DNA from: Candidatus Tayloriibacteriota bacterium | GTDB lineage: Bacteria > Patescibacteriota > Minisyncoccia > Phycocordibacterales > JAKAEA01 | Direction: 5' to 3' | NCBI GenBank assembly: GCA_029288535.1 | Contig: JARIGY010000007.1 | Location: 1 to 12,909, forward strand | DNA: 12,909 nt | Shown here: piece by piece, positions 6,485 through 12,909 of the stretch | Layout of the letters: every line of letters starts with the position of its first letter | Numbering within the stretch: the first letter of the stretch is position 1 | The notes under the pieces: model-generated | The model's database searches: none | The model's input: only the letters and a program-made list of their open reading frames with translations | What the model was told of the DNA's origin: nothing | Translations under genes and position numbers: made by a program

Positions 6485-6935
6485 ATTGACTTTTACTGCT
6501 CGCTGTGACAGAATACCCCACTGGGGATTACTTTATCCCCAGTCAGCATTACCGAGAAAGTTCTTGTGTTATACTGATTTTGTTACCGAACAGATTAGTG
6601 TTCGTAGTACATGGTAGACACTGGAAGTTTGGCTAGAACTTTGACAATTGAATAGAGAAATTTTCCGCAATACTATTTCAGTCACGGTAAGTAAATGGAA
6701 GAATTCGGACAAACCCACGAAAGCTATTTTTGCTTTAGTCGATAAACAAAGGCAAAAAATAGTGAAACAAACTACGCGGCTGTACTAACTTTCAGTCGCG
6801 TAGTTGTCTCGGATCATATTCGGAGTCGAGAACAAAATATGGTTCGGGGCGCATTACCAGTAATGCCTGCTCAACATTTTATTAATTAAGCGAGCGGGTA
6901 GTATAAAAGTTAAGTATTATTCATTCTATTAATAT
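6485..6935 (+). other. 450-bp gene-free region rich in hairpins (leader of the surface protein or an unrecognised RNA)
   Basis: No credible coding frame is present. Visible structures: ACTGGGGAT/ATCCCCAGT (6520-6528 with 6535-6543); CGAACA/TGTTCG (6587-6592 with 6599-6604), which excludes AGTGT/ACACT (6597-6601 with 6618-6622); CTATTTTTGCTTT with AAAGGCAAAAAATAG (6724-6736 with 6748-6762, two bulges); a 13-bp stem AACTACGCGGCTG/CAGTCGCGTAGTT (6770-6782 with 6793-6805, one G-U); and GCATTAC-CA-GTAATGC (6851-6866). Promoter-like boxes are TTGACT-17-CAGAAT (6486-6514) and an extended -10 TGTTATACT (6567-6575). No hairpin is followed by a U-run. I tested the region by eye against tmRNA, RNase P RNA, SRP RNA and tRNA and found no conserved signature. 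It may be a long 5' leader for a highly expressed gene. Confidence 0.55.
6567..6575 (+). promoter_or_regulatory. Candidate extended -10 promoter in the long leader
   Basis: TGTTATACT fits the extended -10 form TGnTATAAT with one mismatch. No good -35 is at the right distance. If active, it gives a leader of about 350 bases to the surface protein gene. Confidence 0.35.
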
Positions 6936-8888
6936 ATGATCACATCATCACGAAAGATCGTTGCAGGGCTCTTGAGCACAGCAATGGTTCTTACTTCGGT
7001 AGTTGGTCTCACTGCATCAGTATTTGCTGATACAACGACAACAACAACCACCACAACTTCATCAAACTTCTCACGAAGCCTCACCGTAGGTTCACGAGGA
7101 TCTGATGTTACAGCATTGCAGACAATACTCGCATCAAAGGGTTATCTTATGGTATCCCCAACAGGATACTTCGGATCTTTGACACGACGAGCATTGGCCG
7201 CATGGCAGGCAGCAGCTGGTATTTCTCCAGCTGTCGGTTACTTTGGACCAATCACACGAGCATATCTCGCTACAAACGGTAGCTTGACTGTCGTTACTAC
7301 AAGCACACCAGGCTGCCCAGCAGGCGCAATGTTTAACTACATGACCGGTGCTGCATGTGCATCAACTCCAGTTGTTACAACTGGCGGAACATGGACACCA
7401 GACGGTACTGACGGCTCAATCACATTGAGCTACGTATCGTACGCTCCCGCAAGCCAGACTTTGAAGAAAGGCGACACAAACAAGCCTCTCATCTCTGTCA
7501 AACTTCAGGCAGTAAACGGAAAGACAGCCGTAACTCGCATGGATGTTCACTTCAGTGAGCGCCCATGGCTTGACTTCGGAAGTCTTAACCTTACTGACGC
7601 TTCTGGAAATATCCTCGCTACCAAGACACTTACAGGTGCTTCTGACGTAACCGAGGTTACTGTTGGATCTGACTACCTTGTCCGATTTGACAACATCTCA
7701 CCTATCGTCGTAACACCAGGAAATGACATGATCGTCGCAGTCGCAGGAAACGTTCTTGCTGCAAGCGACAAAATCACCGGTCAGTCGGTTTACGTCGCTA
7801 TCCCAGCAGGTTCTATCCGAACAATCAACGGAAAGAACTACACTGACTCTATTGGCCTTTCATCAGGTCAGGGATCAGCGCCAGTAAACGGTACAGGTAA
7901 CGTAGTTGTTCTCTCGTCAACTGGTTCAAAGGGTGCGATCTATACACGTATCGATCCAACCTCTCCAGCAACGAAGACTACTGTCGTCACTTCTGCCAAC
8001 CAGGTTAAGACAGGCGTTACTCTCGGAGTATTCGGCCTCAAGTCTCAGAATCAGAACTCAACTATTAACGGTTTGGCATTCAACCTTAACGATAATACCA
8101 ATGTTGCGCCCGGCACAATCTACAGCAATGTTCGATTGAGCGTAAACGGACAGACATATGGATCTAACGCTATCACTGTAGTAGGAAGCAATCCCCCAGG
8201 AACAGCTACTACCACTACATTCAGCAACTTGAGCATTCCTCTATCACAGGATGCATGGGTTCCTGTAACTTTGTTAGCTGATGTTCAGAGCGGTGTCACA
8301 GGTGTATCAGCGTCTTCAACTCTCGTTGCCTCAGGCATCGTTGGTGTCGACTCTAACTACAACACTGTTGACGTAACAAACGCTGGCAACCAGACAAGTA
8401 CTGACAATGTGTACACTACATCTGGTATCAGTGTCACTGCTCCAACAGCAAGCATTGGTTCATGTACTGGTGCTACAAACACGACATCAAACAACAAGTG
8501 TACTGTAACTATGTCATTCACAGTTACCAACGTTGGTAACAATGACATCTTCATCAGTAAGACTCCAAGCATCGCTTTGGCAACCAGCTCAACACCTGCA
8601 ACTGCATCGACAACACTTCAGTCGATCAACCTCGCAGCTGGCGCTGGCGACACAACGCAAGCTTACGATGTCACATCTGGTGGCTCACGAACCTTCACCT
8701 ATCAGGGAACCTTTTCTCAGATCGCAGGTGGTGGCTTTGAAAGCTTCAAGATCGCTGCAATCAAATTCGGTGTCATTGGTACCGATGGTTCAGCTGATAA
8801 CGGAAGTCAGAACCTTACAGTTTCTTCCGATACAGCTAGCTTGATCAACTTCGGTCTCGAGCCTCTCTTCGTAAGCCAGACTCTCTAA
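6936..8888 (+). CDS. Exported surface protein with peptidoglycan-binding domain (possible S-layer-like protein)
   Basis: The product is 650 residues. It starts with a clear signal peptide: basic SSRK, a hydrophobic core (about 8-29) and a likely cut after SVFA (31). A poly-Thr stretch (33-41) follows, then a PG_binding_1 domain (about 49-111: VGSRGSDVTALQTILASKGY ... TGYFGSLTRRALAAWQAAAG ... GYFGPITRAYL). Residues 127-141 hold CPAGAMFNYMTGAAC, a cysteine-bracketed motif I associate with Parcubacteria surface proteins. The remaining 500 residues are Thr/Ser/Gly/Asn-rich beta structure, with a second cysteine pair (510, 522); no sortase motif or C-terminal membrane anchor is seen. I infer attachment to peptidoglycan by the N-terminal domain and outward beta domains. 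Codon choice is strongly skewed to ACA, GGA and CGA, unlike its neighbours, which suggests high expression or a separate history. No Shine-Dalgarno is visible. A terminator follows. Confidence 0.85.
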   Translation: MITSSRKIVAGLLSTAMVLTSVVGLTASVFADTTTTTTTTTSSNFSRSLTVGSRGSDVTALQTILASKGYLMVSPTGYFGSLTRRALAAWQAAAGISPAVGYFGPITRAYLATNGSLTVVTTSTPGCPAGAMFNYMTGAACASTPVVTTGGTWTPDGTDGSITLSYVSYAPASQTLKKGDTNKPLISVKLQAVNGKTAVTRMDVHFSERPWLDFGSLNLTDASGNILATKTLTGASDVTEVTVGSDYLVRFDNISPIVVTPGNDMIVAVAGNVLAASDKITGQSVYVAIPAGSIRTINGKNYTDSIGLSSGQGSAPVNGTGNVVVLSSTGSKGAIYTRIDPTSPATKTTVVTSANQVKTGVTLGVFGLKSQNQNSTINGLAFNLNDNTNVAPGTIYSNVRLSVNGQTYGSNAITVVGSNPPGTATTTTFSNLSIPLSQDAWVPVTLLADVQSGVTGVSASSTLVASGIVGVDSNYNTVDVTNAGNQTSTDNVYTTSGISVTAPTASIGSCTGATNTTSNNKCTVTMSFTVTNVGNNDIFISKTPSIALATSSTPATASTTLQSINLAAGAGDTTQAYDVTSGGSRTFTYQGTFSQIAGGGFESFKIAAIKFGVIGTDGSADNGSQNLTVSSDTASLINFGLEPLFVSQTL

Positions 8889-8938
8889 TCTAGTCACTTG
8901 TGATCTAGCCTAGGACTTCGGTTCTGGCTGGAAGACTC

Positions 8939-8968
8939 AAAAAACCCCGCAGAAATGCGGGGTTTTTT
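8939..8968 (+). terminator. Intrinsic terminator after the surface protein gene
   Basis: AAAAAACCCCGCA pairs perfectly with TGCGGGGTTTTTT around a GAAA tetraloop, about 50 bp after the stop. It is one of the strongest terminators in the window. Confidence 0.96.
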
Positions 8969-8973
8969 GCTGT

Positions 8974-9001
8974 TTGGATTTTTTATAATTCGCGTTACAA
9001 T
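8974..9001 (+). promoter_or_regulatory. Possible promoter of the small membrane gene pair
   Basis: TTGGAT (8974-8979) and TACAAT (8996-9001), spacing 16; TATAAT also occurs at 8984-8989 without a partner. With TACAAT the transcript would begin at about the ATG at 9008, so it would be leaderless. The -35 is poor. Confidence 0.3.
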
Positions 9002-9007
9002 AGAGGA

Positions 9008-9127
9008 ATGTTAAAGCTATTCGACAAAGATTTCTTCAAATTATTCATGGTCTTTCTCCTGATACTCATCGCAAGCTTCGGGATATTGTATTTTATTTCA
9101 AGCGTCAGCGCGGGAACTATCCGATGA
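9008..9127 (+). CDS. Tiny single-pass membrane protein (39 aa), function unknown
   Basis: This 39-codon frame encodes MLKLFDKDFFKLFMVFLL followed by ILIASFGILYFISS and a short polar tail VSAGTIR. It has a short charged N-terminus and one hydrophobic segment (about 12-33). It is supported by its stop codon, which overlaps the start of the next gene as ATGA (TGA at 9125-9127, ATG at 9124-9126), a classic sign of translational coupling. GAGG lies immediately before the ATG, too close for a normal ribosome binding site, consistent with a nearly leaderless transcript. I do not recognise a family. It could be a small subunit of, or a translation-entry peptide for, the following membrane protein. 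Confidence 0.6.
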   Translation: MLKLFDKDFFKLFMVFLLILIASFGILYFISSVSAGTIR

Positions 9128-9399
9128 CTTCCGAGAATATAAGCACTCTTTTTTCCATTGAAGGCCTGCTCCTGCTCGGTACCTTGCTTGTTGGCTTCAA
9201 CAATAACGAACTTTGGCTCAACAGTGCGCTATATGTCTTACTTCCGCTTTTCGCTATCGTGCTGGTCATTTCTCTCTTCTCGCTGTCTTTGCAGAAGACT
9301 TTGAGCTATGGTCACAAGTTGAAATTGTTTTTCTGGTTTAATCTTATTACGGTTATCCTGCTTAGTGCGTTTGTGTGGTGGGCGCTCGGCGGAATTTGA
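9124..9399 (+). CDS. Small integral membrane protein (91 aa), function unknown
   Basis: The product has about three hydrophobic segments: about 13-25 (EGLLLLGTLLVGF), 35-54 (ALYVLLPLFAIVLVISLFSL) and 67-89 (LKLFFWFNLITVILLSAFVWWAL). No catalytic or transport motif is visible. The start overlaps the stop of the 39-codon gene, so the two are probably translated together. The last bases of the gene (TTTGA) form the front of the -35 box of the rplJ promoter, so its 3' end has a double function. It is not related by sequence to the usual rplJ neighbours (secE, nusG, rplK, rplA). Function unknown. Confidence 0.65.
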   Translation: MTSENISTLFSIEGLLLLGTLLVGFNNNELWLNSALYVLLPLFAIVLVISLFSLSLQKTLSYGHKLKLFFWFNLITVILLSAFVWWALGGI

Positions 9400-9423
9400 C
9401 AAACCTCTTCTTTCTGGTATCTT
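9396..9423 (+). promoter_or_regulatory. Strong promoter of rplJ-rplL
   Basis: TTGACA (9396-9401), 16-bp spacer and TATCTT (9418-9423), with TG one base before the -10 (extended -10). The -35 overlaps the stop codon of the upstream gene. Confidence 0.82.
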
Positions 9424-9515
9424 AGCCCTATAGGCCAGAGACAAGAGGCATCCATAAGCCCTCTCGAGGTTACTCTATTCGGTCCTATGGGTCGATTCCG
9501 TAGTCATAATATAAA
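9424..9515 (+). promoter_or_regulatory. Ribosomal protein L10 leader (autoregulatory mRNA element)
   Basis: Between promoter and rplJ, an outer stem pairs CCC-ATAGG-CC (9426-9436) with GG-CCTAT-GGG (9481-9491), with one bulged base per side. Inside it, AGAGG (9444-9448) pairs with CCTCT (9460-9464), bordered by AGAGACA on the left and CGAGGT on the right, the layout of the kink-turn arm of known L10 leaders. These elements bind the L10-L12 complex and lower translation of their own genes. Assignment is by eye; a covariance-model search for the L10 leader family would confirm it. Confidence 0.72.
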
Positions 9516-9518
9516 AAT

Positions 9519-10010
9519 ATGGCATTAAACAAAGCACAAAAGAAAGTGGTTCTTGAGAAGGTTACCGACATTGCAAAGGAGGCAAAATCGGCAGTGTTCG
9601 TGAACTTCCATGGTCTTACTGTCGGCAATGCTACCGAGATCCGCCGCACCCTTCGGGAGGCTGGTGTGAAGTACACAGTGGCAAAGAAGACATTGGCCAC
9701 GAAGGCTTTCGCAGCTCGAGGTTTAAAAGGTGAGATGCCGAAGCTCGATGGCGAACTTGCTATCGCGTACGGCGAAGACCTTATCGCTCCGGCTCGGGAG
9801 ATCAGCCTGTTCCAGAAGAAGTTCGAAGGCAAGATCTCCATTTTGGGAGGAGTCTTCGAAGACAAGTTCATGTCCAAGGCTGAAATGACGGCGATCGCCT
9901 CGATCCCATCGAAGCAGACATTGTACGGCATGTTCGTAAATCTCATCAATTCTCCGATTCAGCGCATTGCTATCGCAGTAAATGAGATCGCAAAAAGCAA
10001 ACAAGCTTAA
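9519..10010 (+). CDS. rplJ: 50S ribosomal protein uL10
   Basis: uL10 is the base of the ribosomal stalk: its N-terminal domain binds 23S rRNA at the GTPase-associated centre and its C-terminal helix holds L7/L12 dimers. The 163-residue product has the family N-terminus ([60 protein letters not shown]) and the later [26 protein letters not shown] segment. The C-terminal helix (about 140-163, [20 protein letters not shown]) is short and may carry only two or so L12 dimer sites. No Shine-Dalgarno is visible; the A-rich bases before the ATG follow the L10 leader. Start chosen at MALNKAQKK, standard for the family. rplL follows 20 bp later. rplK, rplA and rpoB are not adjacent, unlike in most bacteria. 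Confidence 0.97.
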   Translation: MALNKAQKKVVLEKVTDIAKEAKSAVFVNFHGLTVGNATEIRRTLREAGVKYTVAKKTLATKAFAARGLKGEMPKLDGELAIAYGEDLIAPAREISLFQKKFEGKISILGGVFEDKFMSKAEMTAIASIPSKQTLYGMFVNLINSPIQRIAIAVNEIAKSKQA

Positions 10011-10030
10011 TTATCATTAATAACATCAAT

Positions 10031-10429
10031 ATGTCAGAAGAAACAACCCAGGCAGTTGAAGTTCCCGCACAGTTCAAAACTCTCGTTGAATCCATCGAGA
10101 AGATGTCTGTTATGGACTTGAACGATCTCGTTAAGGTATTGGAAAAGCGTTTTGGAGTCTCAGCTTCGGCTGTAGCGGCAGGTCCAGCAGTGGCAGCGGG
10201 AGAAGCAGCTGAAGAGAAAACAATCTTCGCTGTGCACCTTGCAGATGCCGGTGCTACCAAGATCGCGGTGATCAAAGTCGTCAAAGAAGCTCTTGCCCTT
10301 GGTCTCAAGGAAGCAAAGGATCTTGTCGATGCGGCACCTTCGCTTCTCAAGGAAGGTATGAAGAAAGAAGAGGCGGAAGATCTCAAGAAGAAGATCGAAG
10401 CCGCAGGCGGAAAAGTAGAATTAAAATAA
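10031..10429 (+). CDS. rplL: 50S ribosomal protein bL12 (L7/L12)
   Basis: bL12 forms the mobile stalk that recruits and activates translational GTPases. The 132-residue product has an N-terminal dimerisation domain (about 12-48: [29 protein letters not shown]), an Ala/Gly-rich hinge (about 49-60), and a C-terminal domain (about 61-132). The latter contains [29 protein letters not shown], the factor-binding helices that identify the family. It is about ten residues longer than E. coli L12, mainly at the N-terminus. It lies 20 bp after rplJ and no Shine-Dalgarno is visible. The product ratio (several L12 per L10) must be set by translation, since both are on one transcript ending at the terminator 21 bp downstream. 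Confidence 0.98.
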   Translation: MSEETTQAVEVPAQFKTLVESIEKMSVMDLNDLVKVLEKRFGVSASAVAAGPAVAAGEAAEEKTIFAVHLADAGATKIAVIKVVKEALALGLKEAKDLVDAAPSLLKEGMKKEEAEDLKKKIEAAGGKVELK

Positions 10430-10449
10430 CTTTTTCTCAATCGGTCAAT

Positions 10450-10499
10450 AAAAGCAAAAGCCACCCTGAGCGCAGTCGAAGGGTGGTTTTTGCTTTTTT
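10450..10499 (+). terminator. Long intrinsic terminator after rplL
   Basis: AAAAGCAAAAGCCACCCT pairs with AGGGTGGTTTTTGCTTTT (one G-U) around a 12-base loop, giving an 18-bp stem. The core CCCTGAGCGCAGTCGAAGGG (10464-10483) looks like an imperfect palindrome that I have seen in many environmental genomes. Confidence 0.93.
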
Positions 10500-10502
10500 A
10501 GG

Positions 10503-10511
10503 TGGTATACT
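10503..10511 (+). promoter_or_regulatory. Extended -10 promoter before the winged-helix/NTase gene
   Basis: TGGTATACT (TG, one base, TATACT) lies directly after the rplL terminator and 22 bp before the ATG at 10534. No -35 box is visible, as is usual for extended -10 promoters. Confidence 0.5.
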
Positions 10512-10533
10512 TGGGAAATATAAAATTTATACC

Positions 10534-11166
10534 ATGATAGAAACACTTGAAAAGATTTTCGGTTCGGCGGCAAAGGTGAAGATAATGCGGCTTTTTCTAT
10601 TCAACCCGACCGATGTTTTCGACATCGATCAGATCATCGCGCGTTCCAAAGTTTCGCCTTCCGAGGCTCGGCATGAAATAGGCATGATGGAAAAAATCGG
10701 CCTCATCAGGAAGCGCAGCTTCTTCAAGGATTTTATCGTCGGCAAAGGCAAGAATAAGAAAACAGAGCGCCGTCGCGTCGCGGGCTTCGTGCTCGACGAA
10801 ACATTCGATTACCTGCTGCCTTTGCAGGATGTGCTGATCCACATAAGCCCGTTAAGGAACGCCGAGATCCTGCGCAAGCTTGCCCGGGTTGGAAAGCTCA
10901 AGCTCATTATCGTATCCGGAGTATTCATCAACAATTGGGACAGTCGCCTCGACTTGCTCGTAGTCGGAGACAATTTGCGAAAGGGAACGCTTGAGAATAT
11001 CCTCAAAACCCTCGAATCGGAGATCGGCCGCGAGATCCGCTATGCCTACTTTGAAACGCCCGACTTCCAATACCGTTTAGGTATATACGACAAGCTTATC
11101 CGTGACATCCTCGACTTTCCCCATGAGAAGATCCTAGACCGTTTGAACGTCAGAATAGCCCGCTAA
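10534..11166 (+). CDS. Winged-helix protein with a degenerate nucleotidyltransferase-like domain
   Basis: The frame is open from 10483, but that extension lies inside the terminator and promoter, so the ATG at 10534 is taken (210 residues, MIETLEKIFGSAAKVKIMRL). Residues about 1-65 form a winged helix: a first helix KVKIMRLFLFNP, a recognition region SKVSPSEARHEIGMMEKIGLIRK. Residues about 120-200 resemble the minimal nucleotidyltransferase fold (LKLIIVSGVFINNWDSRLDLLVVGD). In active members the pattern is GS...D-x-D; here it is GVF and R-L-D, so one metal ligand and the serine are missing and enzymatic activity is doubtful. This combination is common in Parcubacteria as I recall. I infer a transcriptional regulator that uses the second domain for sensing or binding. 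Its targets are unknown. It lies between rplL and the 23S gene on the same strand. Confidence 0.8.
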   Translation: MIETLEKIFGSAAKVKIMRLFLFNPTDVFDIDQIIARSKVSPSEARHEIGMMEKIGLIRKRSFFKDFIVGKGKNKKTERRRVAGFVLDETFDYLLPLQDVLIHISPLRNAEILRKLARVGKLKLIIVSGVFINNWDSRLDLLVVGDNLRKGTLENILKTLESEIGREIRYAYFETPDFQYRLGIYDKLIRDILDFPHEKILDRLNVRIAR

Positions 11167-11188
11167 AAACCCTTATTCCATATATGTG

Positions 11189-11216
11189 TTGACAGTAAAA
11201 TGCGTATGTGTATAAT
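11189..11216 (+). promoter_or_regulatory. Strong promoter upstream of the 23S rRNA gene
   Basis: TTGACA (11189-11194), 16-bp spacer, TATAAT (11211-11216), both perfect, about 22 bp after the stop of the preceding gene. Predicted transcription start near 11223, about 310 bp before the mature 23S. Confidence 0.88.
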
Positions 11217-11288
11217 AGTCCTTACACAGATATGTTAATAACAAGACATCCCAAACGGACATAAGAATAGCTTGTTATAGAGCTTTCT

Positions 11289-11310
11289 AGTCCGCGCAAG
11301 CGGATTTTTT
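11289..11310 (+). terminator. Short intrinsic terminator (possible attenuator) in the 23S leader
   Basis: TCCGC, a GCAA tetraloop and GCGGA, extendable by a G-U and an A-U pair, then T6. It lies about 68 bases after the predicted start of the strong rRNA promoter. CGGAC at 11256-11260 can pair with GTCCG at 11290-11294, which would break the terminator. Confidence 0.65.
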
Positions 11311-11330
11311 GTTAGTACCGACCGACTGAT

Positions 11331-11343
11331 TCTTTGAAAAACA
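11331..11343 (+). promoter_or_regulatory. boxA-like rRNA antitermination motif
   Basis: TCTTTGAAAAACA, preceded by GAT, resembles the TTCTTTGAAAACT boxA found upstream of rRNA genes in many Gram-positive and related bacteria. It lies downstream of the small terminator and upstream of 23S, so it could protect rRNA transcription from later termination but not from that terminator. Confidence 0.55.
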
Positions 11344-11532
11344 TCCTTATAGTCTTAAGACAATTAAAAAGGTCTTTTCGTCGGACTATATACACAGGAT
11401 CATAGTAGGTAACACTGTTGTGTAGAAAGGTAAAAGATTCTATATAACAGGGTAAAACAAAAAACAAACCCAGACTGCTCTTGTAGGCAGTCTGGTAAGT
11501 AGTAGTGGTTCTTACATTTCCTAATAGGGAAT

Positions 11533-12909
<1,377 letters not shown>

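Larger units (their letters stand above)
11217..11532 (+). other. Leader of the 23S rRNA transcript with attenuator and processing hairpins
   Basis: This gene-free stretch has a hairpin ATAACAAG/CTTGTTAT (11238-11245 with 11271-11278), then a small terminator (11289-11310), a boxA-like motif (11331-11343), a nested hairpin TATAGTC/GACTATA (11348-11354 with 11384-11390) enclosing AAGAC/GTCTT, a perfect 9-bp hairpin CCAGACTGC/GCAGTCTGG (11470-11478 with 11487-11495), and CTTACATTTCC/GGGAATGTAAG (11511-11521 with 11527-11537). The last would overlap the mature 5' end of 23S and compete with the helix that joins the 5' and 3' ends. No protein gene is supported here. Confidence 0.7.

Noticed and set aside
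6516..6543. Three-part CCCCA/TGGGG/TCCCC switch
   Set aside because: The first alternative stem would need a one-base loop or only 3 bp, so it is not a credible competitor to the 9-bp hairpin.
6485..6935. tmRNA, RNase P RNA, SRP RNA or tRNA in the 450-bp gap
   Set aside because: None of the conserved cores (such as GAGGAAAGTCC of RNase P, the SRP GGAAGCAGCC core, a T-loop GGTTCGAATCC, or the tmRNA ends) is found.
10483..10533. Upstream ATG 10483 for the winged-helix/NTase gene
   Set aside because: The added residues are encoded by the rplL terminator and the -10 region; the family-like start is MIETLEKIFG at 10534.

Overview
The window looks like a chromosomal segment from a Patescibacteria (Candidate Phyla Radiation) bacterium, most likely a Parcubacteria-type lineage. 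This is inferred, not measured. The support is an EF-P with a QQRK loop instead of PGKG, a secreted peptidoglycan-binding protein with a CPAGAMFN-type cysteine motif, a small one-pass beta-sandwich protein between ftsK and recA, rplJ-rplL standing apart from rplKA and rpoBC, a 23S rRNA gene with no 16S gene in front of it, and rare Shine-Dalgarno sequences. Nothing resembling an integrated element, CRISPR array or insertion sequence is visible.

Layout. At 1-600 is the end of an ssb-rpsR operon (3' part of ssb, then complete rpsR and a strong terminator). At 600-1150 are two separate 50-codon genes for very basic proteins, each with its own promoter-like sequence, a full GGAGGT ribosome binding site and an intrinsic terminator. 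At 1152-5606, all on the minus strand, are ftsK, a small membrane-anchored protein and recA as a probable operon, then efp as its own unit. A divergent promoter with a 12-bp perfect palindrome separates ftsK from a winged-helix protein of unknown role (5723-6484). A 450-bp gene-free, hairpin-rich leader (6485-6935) precedes a 650-residue exported surface protein. At 9008-9399 two small membrane proteins overlap by ATGA. A strong promoter, an L10 leader RNA, rplJ and rplL follow. Next is a winged-helix/degenerate nucleotidyltransferase protein (10534-11166), then a strong promoter, an attenuator-like element, a boxA-like motif and the first ~1.38 kb of 23S rRNA, running off the end.

How the parts fit. 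Most of the window is translation and DNA maintenance: SSB, RecA and FtsK for replication, repair and segregation; S18, L10, L7/L12, EF-P and 23S rRNA for the ribosome. The L10/L12 stalk genes lie just upstream of the 23S gene, whose GTPase-associated centre (about 12681-12741), the docking site for that stalk, is inside the window.

The least explained items are the two basic mini-genes, the structured leader of the surface protein, the terminator between the 23S promoter and 23S, the small overlapping membrane genes, and the two winged-helix proteins. I found no convincing multi-gene novel defence or metabolic system.
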